Shown here piece by piece: positions 37,001 through 45,978 of a DNA stretch of 64,000 bases. Under the pieces are notes generated by a model. The model did not search any database and was not told where the DNA came from. It saw nothing but the letters and a program-made list of their open reading frames with translations. The first letter of the stretch is position 1, and every line of letters starts with the position of its first letter. Made by a program: the position numbers and the translations under genes. This DNA is from Beroe forskalii. Its lineage: Eukaryota > Ctenophora > Nuda > Beroida > Beroidae. The DNA lies in assembly GCA_011033025.1 (NCBI GenBank), contig WFMF01000445.1:1-64000 (forward strand), written 5' to 3'.

Positions 37001-39293
37001 TTTATATCCCAGATCAACTGCTGAAATGAACGACTTTGAAAATTTTCGGAACAAAGCATGATTTCGTGTATCTTTGATGCAATGACTTTGGTTGATGATG
37101 TTGAGTAAATACTGCTGTGATTCATATACATGACTATTAACAAGGTCTAGCTGAAAGGAGATATTGTTCATGGACTCTAATATGCAGTTGGGAGGAATAT
37201 AAGTAACAATATTAATATGATCATCACGAAAATCTCCCTGAACTGTAGATGATTCGATTTCCTCTGAATCAGTGTTAGTAGTATGAATTAAAAATTCTTC
37301 AAGAAACCGACAGTAGTCACTGCATAAAGTAAGACTATTTGTCACGATAGAACTGAAGGAGGAGGCTGAAACTTTGAGGTAATCTGGACCTTCATTTGAT
37401 TTCTGTTGTAAATTAGAATTACTTAGATTATCATTCAATTGATTTGGTTCACTCAAACAACTATTATCATTTCCAACATGATCTTCTATTGATGAATTAT
37501 CTAACTTATTACTGTTCAAACATTCATCAATACTAGTACATGACAGGTAACTAGATGTTGAATTGGAAGATGATTCTGATCTGATATCAACATATTCTCT
37601 CAGAATATTTGTTTTAGAGCCAGCTAGTTTCTTATGTATTCTTCTTGCAATCAAGTTGCTATCACAGCAGCATGACAAGGTAGTTCCAGGTACAAATGTT
37701 CCATGCATGAGGTCTTCCTTACCTGGGGACAATAAATTAAGAAGCAGACAAAACTGGCAAAGTAACAAAAGATGCAGGTCTGTTATTCTACTTTGGAAAA
37801 GTGGGAAAAAATAAAGCAGACAATTGATTTTTGGACAAAACTGTGATATATAATTTATTAGAAGTGACACTAACCATTGAAGAGACCACACAAATACCAT
37901 AAGCAGGAAGCATAAACATTTGTGCACTGATTCAAATGTAGTTTCGTCAATGATGGGCCAATGAAGTCTACAAGCTTTCTAACAGCTTTCGTTGTTATGT
38001 TCACACATCCACCAAGATTTAAATCTTATAAATATAAAATTATTATGATGATTGATATAAAGCTTGGGTCATATTAATTTTACCTAATGCTCTCTTTAAT
38101 TTATAAAAAAGCAAATGACAATCTTTGAAATTTATTGAGAAAAGAATGAAATATGATGGGTTTTCTTATTAACAAGTGTAATTGCAGTATAAACTTGATA
38201 ATTTGAGGTACTTGTGTCTTTTGTTGCCACAGTCATTGCATTGGATTTTCTTCAGTTTTACTTCTGTGAAAGCTTCATCTGATACTAGACAACCAAATAA
38301 GTTGAGATCAATAAGATTTGTGCAGTTCTCCAATAAAATCTGTGGTACATTTATCATGAGGTATTGAACAACCTTAATAAAGGACTGACATAGTGACTAA
38401 ATCACAACTATGATCAGTCACATAATTGAATTCAAGCAAACAGTAACAATGTACCTGCACAACATAAATAACAACCAAAACAGATATTTCAAACTTCAAA
38501 AACATTATCAAAAGAGATGATAAACAATTATTTTTAATTTTGAATTAATCAGTAGATGATATCACAAGGACTCTCACCCTAATATCTTTGTCAGATACTG
38601 ATGCACATGATGAAAAAGAAATTATGGTGTATTGCTCTGCTTGTGGCATTACACACTTGGAGAAAAATCCAGGGGCAATATCAATCATCTCGAAATAAAT
38701 TTCTGATATTCTCCTGCACCTGAACAATATATCATATTCAAAAAAGTTATTATTGATTGGTTAGATTATTATTCTTCTTAAACTGTTAGTAGAACCCCTT
38801 AACAGAAATCAAGATATTTCAATTTCTATGTATTATTCAATTTCAACACAATCTGACACATGGAAAATAGATGCAGGAGGAAGCAAGAATAGGTAAACAC
38901 AATTGATTGACTATTATTGCTTTGTATATTTCACATCTAGAAATACCTTTCAATTATCTTTGTGAGCAGAGCAGTTGGATGTATCAAAGATAAAGTTGAT
39001 GCACTTAAGTTAGACAGCATCAGCTCCTCAGTTTCATCATCTATTAGGTTCAGTATTGTTGTTTCTGGGATAAGCCTTGGGCAGAGTTGACAAAGTAGCA
39101 TAATAATTTCATTTCTAACTGAGGGAGGTATAAAAATAGATTCAATAATTGGCCATGAGTATTCTTCATTCTTCTCTGAATTCACTATCTCCCTTAATTC
39201 TTGACTAGAGCTGATGATAGGACAAGCTTTCTCTGAGAATAGAAGATCTCTGATCAGGGTATTTTCTGCTAAGAATTTAAGTGATTGAACCAT
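31023..39293 (-). CDS. Leucine-rich-repeat protein (cysteine-containing type) with large acidic insert
   Basis: Multi-exon minus-strand gene. Exons seen: 38947-39293 (start), 38578-38719, about 38270-38355, about 37880-38025, 35978-37722, then short exons near 35690-35800, 35395-35520, 35150-35250, 34835-34930, 34480-34685, 34211-34318 and the last, 31023 to about 31157. Repeats of the AMN1/FBXL kind recur: 'LIDLNLFGCLVSDEAF', 'DLNLGGCVNITTKAVRKL', 'LNLNWCDDITDVGLSI', 'IRELDISWVYGMTDEKL', 'LQYCNDIEDDELSTIV'. The 1.7 kb exon interrupts the solenoid with about 500 low-complexity Ser/Asn/Asp/Glu-rich residues, starting at 'TTLSCCCDSNLIARRIHKKL' and ending at a 'CPTCC' motif before the LRRs resume. 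No F-box is evident at the N-terminus. Such proteins often act as ubiquitin-ligase adaptors, but the role here is unproven. Intermediate exon borders are approximate. Confidence 0.75.
31312..34204. repeat. ~2.9 kb inverted repeat filling the last LRR-gene intron
   Basis: The left arm (about 31312-32095) is matched in reverse complement by the right arm (about 33180-34204). The outer ends share 'gagcaagaatcatctaggta' and 'catcgagaaatt' in opposite orientation. Each arm contains several diverged ~165-175 bp units with 'tttttgggccaaaaactg' and 'cgtagagacttcatcttggg'; left-arm unit starts are near 31510, 31677, 31852 and 32028. The element stops a few bases short of the exon at 34211 and about 150 bp from the last exon. 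It is a fold-back element or an inverted segmental duplication. Confidence 0.85.
32601..32684 (-). repeat. tRNA-derived SINE head (candidate)
   Basis: The minus strand shows an A-box-like 'tggttgagtgg' (plus 32661-32671) and, about 40 bases on, a canonical B box 'ggttcaagtc' (plus 32614-32623). Stem pairing is poor, so this is a tRNA-derived repeat rather than a working tRNA. It lies in the spacer of the inverted repeat. Confidence 0.5.
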
Positions 39294-40831
39294 ATTTAGT
39301 AGTGATGATGAAAAAGTTGGAGGTTGTTCGCTGCATCCACAATTTGAAAGAAGTCAACTTTAGATGATGAAGATCAATTGTTTGCTTTCTTTATAAATTG
39401 ATCATCTTTCCCCAAGAAAGTTCATTGCCATTCTCTAATAACAAATTCACTTTACTGTAGTTAACCAATGTAGAAAATAAATAAGAAATATAAATGATAT
39501 CTTGAAGGAAGTTTTTGATTTGAAGATGTACATGGGTTTGTGAATAAATATATTTGATATTTGAATGAAAATATCTTATAGTTGAGACAATCTGTTCAGA
39601 AACAAATCTAACACTAAAGACTCCCTAAGTCAATATTTTTCATATGTCCCTTTCATTGAGACAATGTATTCTAACTAGCCTGGCAAACACAGTGGATGTC
39701 CTTGCTGAACAGCATGTTAAACAAGGAACTGAAGCTGAGAGGTTCCGTTCAGTCAGAACAGCTATTGTGTCAAAAGTGTGTTTCTCAACACAACCCCAGA
39801 TTGATTCCATAGTCCAGTGATATCGTAGTTGATGGTCGGTTCTTCTGCCTCCTCTCTCACATAAAGACTAGCTTATATAACATCAAGATCTAAGATAATA
39901 GTACTGTGTTGGCATCGAATGTCAAACACAAGGAAATTTCTTGATTATCCTTGAGGTATAAAGTCAACATTTGTCACTATGGTTGTTCTGATATGTGCCT
40001 AGCCTGGCGAACACAGTGGGTGTCCTTGCTGAACCGCATGTTAAACAGGGAACTGAAGCTGAGAGGTTCCATTCAGTCCAAACAGCTATTGTAATAATAA
40101 TAATAATAATTATAAAAGGGTAATGGTATTTAACCATCACAATTAACAAATGTTGGTATATACAAAAGTGTGTTTCTCAACACAACCCCAGATTTTCCAA
40201 TTGATATTTTCAATGGGAAGGTACAGGACTCATTGATCCCATACACACTTCCACAGTTCCCTGGTGAACAAAAAATAAAATAAAGTAAAATAAATGATTT
40301 TGATGAGCACATCAACCATGTTTTCCACAATGAAATAAATTGAAAGATTTTTTGATGAAAACATCAACACTGTGCACAGAACTCGAATATCTTCAACCTT
40401 CCACCTTTTATTGGATCGTTTTGATTTGTTACATTTTTAATGGACCATTTATTTTCATTTTATTGTTCATGTATTCCGCTTGATAACGTCTTGTTAAAGT
40501 ATATTTGTGCATTGGGCTCACACTTAGGAGCATATTAGATTTATTAATTAATTATTATTGGATCTTACAGCCTCTAATAACATATTGAAATTTAAAAACA
40601 GCAAATGATTAAAAGGATTGTTGAACAGAATTAGAACATGTTTAAACATCTACCTTGGCCTTCGAACTTCCACTGTTAACTGACTTTTCCGGGCTCTAAT
40701 GAGATATTAAAAAGTAAAAAATAACAAAAATAACAAAAAAAATTAAAAAATAACAAAATCTACAATATACTGAAAAAGGAGTGTTAACTTGAAAAATGCT
40801 TATTAACAATCTAGAAACGTTACTTTAGCGC
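39294..40831. other. Upstream region of the LRR gene, repeat-bearing
   Basis: AT-rich. It contains a duplicated segment (39671-40200) and a (taa)n tract at about 40092-40109. No coding exon is supported. Confidence 0.5.
39671..40200. repeat. Duplicated ~94 bp segment plus dispersed-repeat copies 2 and 3
   Basis: A block beginning 'tagcctggc' and containing 'ggaactgaagctgagaggtt' occurs at about 39678-39772 and again at about 40000-40094 with a few substitutions. Each is followed by the dispersed repeat 'caaaagtgtgtttctcaaca' (39770-39798 and 40164-40194). A larger duplication has been interrupted in the second copy by a taa-rich stretch. Confidence 0.85.
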
Positions 40832-41283
40832 TTGCTAAACACGTATATCCCTGTTTGCGCCGCGCGCGTACACACACCTATGCGATGCATAACCAGGGCC
40901 CTGGTTAGGGCAAGCAAATAATTTGGCAAAATCAAATAATGCTGTTGCGCGCGTTGTTTATTTTTTACTCTTTAAGGGACATGACATGAATATTGGTGAA
41001 GCTAAGCAGGGAAAAGCGCGGCACGGCTCGCACTCGACAAAATTAAAGCAGGGAAGCGCGCGGCTCAAAAGCGGGAGCGCGGGCACGTGCGCTTTGACTG
41101 AATTTGGGTCATTATTTTTTAGTTGAAATTTTTACACCATTGTTATAGTTAACACTGCACTTTGTATTTTCCATTTTTGAGCTTCGCCTAATCAGGCCAG
41201 GTGCTTATGCGCGCGTTCCTAAGCCCGCATAGGTGTGTGTACGCGCGCCGCGCAACGCAGACAGGGATATACGTGTTTAGCAA
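40832..41283. mobile_element. CpG-rich fold-back element with ~55 bp terminal inverted repeats
   Basis: The left end 'ttgctaaacacgtatatccc' and the right end 'gggatatacgtgtttagcaa' are inverted, and pairing continues through 'gcgcgcgtacacacacctat' and its complement. Between the arms is CpG-rich DNA unlike the AT-rich flanks, including the perfect 14 bp palindrome ACCAGGGCCCTGGT at about 40890. 'ctggttagggcaa' occurs inside the left part and again just outside the right end. No open frame of interest. Confidence 0.75.
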
Positions 41284-41435
41284 ATGCGCGCGCGCAGAAT
41301 AGTGCGCTGGTTAGGGCAACTTTTGAGCCTCTACATGAAATTAAATTCAGTACATTAACACTGAATTTATAATTCAATAAGTTGTACTATATGTAATATA
41401 TACTAGATATTTTGGGCGCGGCGATCAAAAGTTGT

Positions 41436-41942
41436 GATCTTATTCAACGTTGTTAGAATTACAAATTTAAAAAAGGGAATTTTACTTTCAAAGGAGATTA
41501 AGAGGTGACCTAATTGAAACAATTGAAACATATAAAATCTTAAATGATAAAGTAAAATATGGTGAAAATTTATTTAGACTTGGTAGGTCAGGAAAGAACA
41601 TTTTACATAAAAGTGTTAAATCTAGTGTTTCTGATATTTGTAAATTGAAAGCTCATTTTCTTCCTGAAAGGGTACGTAATTATTGGAATAAGTTACCTAA
41701 CTATGTTAAGACTTCAAATGATGTTAATGCATTTAAGAGTAATTTAGAAGCTTTTAAGAATGAATGTTTACATGAAAATGCTGACAATTATTGGCAAGTT
41801 TCAAAACTTATATTAGACAAGATTGAAGGAAATGGTTATTTAGAAAATAAATCAAAGTTTAATAATTTTTTGATAGAAAACAAATTTATTGCAATCAGAA
41901 AAGGTTTTAACACCTATGTCAGACCAATTAGTATTGAATAGT
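41436..41942 (+). mobile_element. LINE fragment, C-terminus of a non-LTR reverse transcriptase ORF
   Basis: The open frame reads 'RRLRGDLIETIETYKILNDK', then 'FLPERVRNYWNKLPNYVKTS', 'VNAFKSNLEAFKN' and a stop at 41939-41941. The 'RRLRGDLI-ETYKI...RVRNYWNKLP..VV..SVNxFKxxL' pattern is the conserved tail that follows the reverse transcriptase in many CR1/Jockey/L2-type LINEs. Only the 3' end is present, as expected of 5'-truncated insertions; the upstream reverse transcriptase and endonuclease are missing. An AT-rich tail leads to a (TA)n tract. Confidence 0.8.
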
Positions 41943-42067
41943 TAGCAGGTATCTTTATTGCTTAAGGGTACCTTGGACACCTTGGATATAAGGTGTGGAA
42001 ACGAAGGATGAAGTTTAGTAGCTAATTTTAAAGGATGAATCGTGTTATTTTTATAGTAAAATTGTTA

Positions 42068-42087
42068 TATATATATATATATATATT
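42068..42087. repeat. (TA)n microsatellite
   Basis: About ten TA dinucleotides, probably the tail region of the LINE fragment. Confidence 0.9.
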
Positions 42088-42414
42088 TTATCTCGAAACT
42101 GACAGTTGAATAGCGGTGCAAAGTGTATGGGTTTGATTTCATATTTGAGAATTTTTGTGTTTCACTGAAATGATCAATCACTTCTAACAAAATTGTTATA
42201 TTATATATTATTAACTTTTGTCATGTTGGTAAGGTGAATGGCATCCTCTCATATTTTTCGTTTTCCTTAAATTTTTCCTTATTTCTTTGAATTGAATGGA
42301 ATGCCATTAACCAGTATCATTGTTTACTTGTAACTCTAATCTAGTATGAAATCTGGCATAGTGGTATCTGTACCTACTGTAGATGGATGCCTACGTAGAT
42401 GGATATTAAGATGA

Positions 42415-43115
42415 CATGGACTGGAAGGGTGAGAAGCAGCAGAAGGTAGAGTAAGGTTGGTAGGAAATCTGACAGGCTGACAAGCAGCAGAAGGTAAAGT
42501 AAGGTTGGTAAGAATGGTGTGCTTTAGCACAAGGATAAGCATGGCAGGCTGAGGAGCAGCAGAAGTGAGAAGGTAGGGTGAGGTTGGTAGGGAATCTTAC
42601 AGGCTGAGAAGCAGCTGAAGGTAGAAAAGATAAGTGGGAAATTTGAGAGGCTGATAAGCAGTAGAAGGTAGAGTAAGGTTAGTAGAAAATCTGACAGGCT
42701 GACTGGCTGCAGAAGGTAGAGTAAGGTTGGTAGAAAATCTGGCAGACTGAGAAGCAGCAGAAGGTTGAGAAGGTTAATAGGAAATATGGCAAGCTACAAA
42801 GCATCAGAAGTAAGGTTTGTAGGAAATCTAGCAGGCTGACAAGCAGCAGAAGGTAGAGTAAGGTTGGTACAAAATCTGACAGGCTGATTAGCAGCAGAAT
42901 GTATAGCAATATTGGAAGACATCTGGCAGGCTGACAAGCTGCAGAATGTAGAATAAGGTTAATAGAAAATCTGGCTGGATGACAAGCAGCAGAAGGTAGG
43001 TTAAGATTGGTATGAAACATGGCAGACTTAAATTTAAGGAGTAGAAGGTAGAGTGAGGTTAGAAGGAAGTCCAGCAGACTGACAGGCAGCAGAAAGTAGA
43101 GTAAGGTTGGTATAA
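42415..43115. repeat. Degenerate ~60 bp minisatellite
   Basis: About a dozen imperfect copies of a unit with 'caggctgacaagcagcagaa', 'ggtagagtaaggttggtagg' and 'aaatctgg'. Spacing is about 55-65 bp with indels. It lies directly upstream of GALM. Open frames across it only reflect the periodicity. Confidence 0.9.
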
Positions 43116-43274
43116 CATCAATATTTTTTTTATGATATTTATATTTCATTCTGATACTTGTGGGGAGGGGCTTTTTTAGATTTGCTCTTCTGCCATTACA
43201 ATATTTCATTTGGAATATGATGATATACATAAAATATAAATGATATCAACCTTCATTCTATAGGATCATTAGAA

Positions 43275-44330
43275 ATGTGGTCCAAAAAGAGTTTTGGGAA
43301 GCTTCATTCTGGCCAGGAATGTTCACTGTATACTATTACAATGAAATCTGGTGTGACAATTTCTATTACTGACTATGGGTTATCACTTGTATCTTTCACA
43401 TTCACACAAAATGATAGCACACGAGATGTTCTGTTAGGATTTGATGATGTAACCGGTTATGAGGCCCATGACTTTTACTCAGGGTGTATTGTGGGCAGAG
43501 TTGCAAGTCGCATTGCAAATGGGAAATTTAAATTGGATGGACAAACATATCAGCTGTCATTGAACAACAATGAAGATACACACCTCCATGGGGGATTTAT
43601 TGGTCTTTCCAAAGTGATTTGGGGCTCTGAAATATGTGGTGACATTTTACACTTCACACATAGTCAGAAAGATGGTACTGACGGTTATCCTGGTAACCTC
43701 ACTGTTACTGTGACAGTTTCTGTAAGGGATAAATCAGCTGGTGGCAGAGTGACTGGGTCATTCTTATCACTCGACATGCATGCAACTTGTGATGCCCCCA
43801 CTCCCATCAACCTCACATTTCACCCTTACTTCAACATGGATGGCCATGAATCTGGTTCAGCACTCGATAACAAACTAACCATATTTGACTATGCTGGTTA
43901 TTTACCCATGGACCCTGAAACTATCCTTCCAACTGGGGAGATAGTTTCAACAAAAGGAACTCCTTTTAATCTGGATGTCTCAAGAATTGGGGATTTGATT
44001 GAGGATGTTCCAGGTGGATATGACCACACCTTCAGCTTATGTTCCAAAGCTGGTTTCATAGTTCCTGCTGCTGAAATAGAATCTAAGGACCGTAAATACC
44101 GAGTCAGAATTTTGACAGATCAGCCTGGAATCCATGTTTATTCTGGTAACTTTCTCAATGGGATGAAAGGTAAAGGTGGCGCATGCTATGATAAACACTC
44201 TGGCATTGCTTTGGAAGCTCAAAACTTTCCAAATGCTGTGAATATCCAAGGTTTTCCTGATTGCATTTTACAGGTAGGAGAAGAATATAAAAAGAACATC
44301 ACTTTTAGTTTCATTCATTCAAATGAGTGA
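43275..44330 (+). CDS. GALM: Galactose mutarotase (aldose 1-epimerase)
   Basis: One uninterrupted frame of 351 residues (human GALM 342). It interconverts alpha- and beta-anomers of galactose and glucose, feeding the cytosolic Leloir pathway. The catalytic elements are present: 'HLHGGFIGLSKVIW' (His near residue 107), 'NLTFHPYFNMDG' (second catalytic His), 'GGYDHTFSL' and the general-base Glu in 'LEAQNFPNAVN'. N-terminal 'ITDYGLSLVSF' and 'GCIVGRVASRIANGKF' are also typical. No signal peptide. An acceptor-like 'cattctatag' lies 12 bases before the ATG, so a 5' UTR intron is likely, placing the promoter upstream of or within the minisatellite. The coding part is intronless, unlike most neighbours, yet shows no damage. 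Confidence 0.95.
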   Translation: MWSKKSFGKLHSGQECSLYTITMKSGVTISITDYGLSLVSFTFTQNDSTRDVLLGFDDVTGYEAHDFYSGCIVGRVASRIANGKFKLDGQTYQLSLNNNEDTHLHGGFIGLSKVIWGSEICGDILHFTHSQKDGTDGYPGNLTVTVTVSVRDKSAGGRVTGSFLSLDMHATCDAPTPINLTFHPYFNMDGHESGSALDNKLTIFDYAGYLPMDPETILPTGEIVSTKGTPFNLDVSRIGDLIEDVPGGYDHTFSLCSKAGFIVPAAEIESKDRKYRVRILTDQPGIHVYSGNFLNGMKGKGGACYDKHSGIALEAQNFPNAVNIQGFPDCILQVGEEYKKNITFSFIHSNE

Positions 44331-44903
44331 TATTACTTCCTTCCTGTAATGTTCCAAAACTCTTTAGAGAACAAGTTCGATATTCTAGCTTCGTTTTTTG
44401 GACTTTACCTTTTAGCTTATAAGATTCATTGCTTATTCGCTCCCTTAATTCCGTCTGTAAATCAATTTCATATTTTTCTCTTATCTAATTTATGCTTTAA
44501 TTGTCTGAAGACAATATTCAATGTTTTTAATTCACTTTAGTTTTTAATGTTAAATTTATGTGTTTATGGGGATATAGCAACATTTATTTTGAACTGTCAA
44601 TTATGTAATTTGTAATTTTTAGTTATTAGTATGTACTGGATACACCTGCTACATATAACTGAAGGTAGTCAGATGCTTCACATGCTAATCAATTGATGTA
44701 ATTTGTTAATGTAATTTGTAATTTTTTCCCTCCCCATTGCCGTTTTTGTGAATACAAAAAGGCAAATGAGAGGGTTGGCAGAGATCGTGGTCTGGGAGGT
44801 GAGAAATAGGATATGTGCATAGCAGGTCCAGTTTTGCAATAGAACTACTGTAATAATTCTGGAAAGTGCCCGGGACTGCTCCTTTATAATAATAGTCGCG
44901 AAA

Positions 44904-44974
44904 ATGTCCCTCCGTCCCTCCGTCCCTCGTCCCTCCGTCCCTCGTCCCTCCGTCCCTCCGTCCGTCCCCCCCCC
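44904..44974. repeat. GTCCCTCC minisatellite
   Basis: About ten copies of a 7-8 bp unit 'gtccctcc' / 'gtccctc' ending in a short run of C. Confidence 0.9.
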
Positions 44975-45323
44975 ATATCACATACATCTTCAAAATAACG
45001 AATTTCTTAATTCATGGAGCTGTCGGTTGTCAAAAATTTTAATCTCATACGTTGACCAGGCCCATCCGTGCCACATTCCCAGTCACTAAAGTTTTCATAT
45101 CGACCAAATCTAATGTCCTGGAAATTGATTTTCATTTTGACTATTTCAAACACAAAAAACACGATTTTTTTCGCCAAAAAAGATATGTGAGTAAAGTAAA
45201 TGTGAAGAAGGCTTGCCAAATTTGACTATTCTCTGAGAAATGATGTGAAAAATTGAATCAGTATCACAATAAAAAACTGAAATTTTACACGTATTGTTAC
45301 ACATAATTAACATGTCTTTTCAT

Positions 45324-45407
45324 GATTTCGTAGCTCAATCGGTTAGCGCGTCAGACTTAGTAGTGCTGGCACGCTGGAGGTCACGGGTTCAAGCCCCACT
45401 ATAGTCA
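45324..45407 (+). tRNA. tRNA-like sequence, Leu(TAG)-like, degraded or SINE-derived
   Basis: 84 bases with an A box 'tagctcaatcggttagcgc' and a B box 'gggttcaagccc'. The spacing and the extra arm 'gcacgctggaggtc' fit a type II tRNA, and 'cttagta' would be the anticodon loop (TAG, Leu). Acceptor stem pairing is only partial (gatttcg against tatagtc), and the anticodon stem is weak. It is therefore more likely a tRNA pseudogene or tRNA-derived repeat than a functional gene. Confidence 0.45.
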
Positions 45408-45978
45408 AATTTCAAATTTTTTATTTTCTTAGCTTATCTTCAGTTTTCTGATAGCAAAAATGATCCTGTACAGCCCAATCAGTTCATCAGAAAGGTTTTA
45501 AATCAGGTCACAGAAAGTTTTCAGTAATAAGTTTAATTCAGCAGTTAGATTTCGAAATACATGATGGCACGATACTCAAATAAGCATGTTGCCCAGGTCG
45601 TTAAGACTAGAATTTCCAAAATGTTGAGTTACAAGACATCAAGCATCGCGGGGGAGGGAAATTAAGCGCCTGCATATGGGAACAATGGACAAACAAGAAT
45701 TGTGTCGGCAGGCGCAATTCTTGTTGTCACTAGTATTGTACTGGATAAACCTGTTGCATATTACTGAAGATAGAAACATGCTTTACATGGTGAATGTTTA
45801 ACTTGTCTTGTATTTGAAATAAATTATTATCAATTGTTAGCCCTCATCATCTATCCACTAAGTCAGAATTTATACCTACCCGAATACCCGTGATATTGTA
45901 CCCGCTATCAAACTCCAAACTGACCTCGACTCTTCTGGTGTAGGAATATAAGATTTACGCAGTACTGTTAGTAGTGAG

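Larger units (their letters stand above)
44633..45790. repeat. ~55 bp direct repeats bracketing GALM 3' flank sequence
   Basis: 'gtactggatacacctgctac' (44633) and 'gtactggataaacctgttgc' (45732) begin matching ~55 bp segments ('ata(t/a)(a/t)actgaag.tag' follows in both). The ~1.05 kb between them includes the GTCCCTCC tract and the tRNA-like locus, so it may be a duplication or an inserted block. Confidence 0.6.

Noticed and set aside
39964-40149. Frame with 'VWTEWNLSASVPCLTCG', thrombospondin-like at first sight
   Set aside because: It lies in the duplicated 94 bp segment, lacks the CSxTCG spacing, and has no splice context.
41436-41942. Host gene for the 'FLPERVRNYWNKLP' frame
   Set aside because: The motif is the standard tail of non-LTR reverse transcriptase ORFs; there are no introns and it is truncated at the 5' end.
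42679-43230. 183-codon minus-strand frame upstream of GALM
   Set aside because: Translation of the 60 bp minisatellite; periodic Leu/Cys-rich peptide with no other support.
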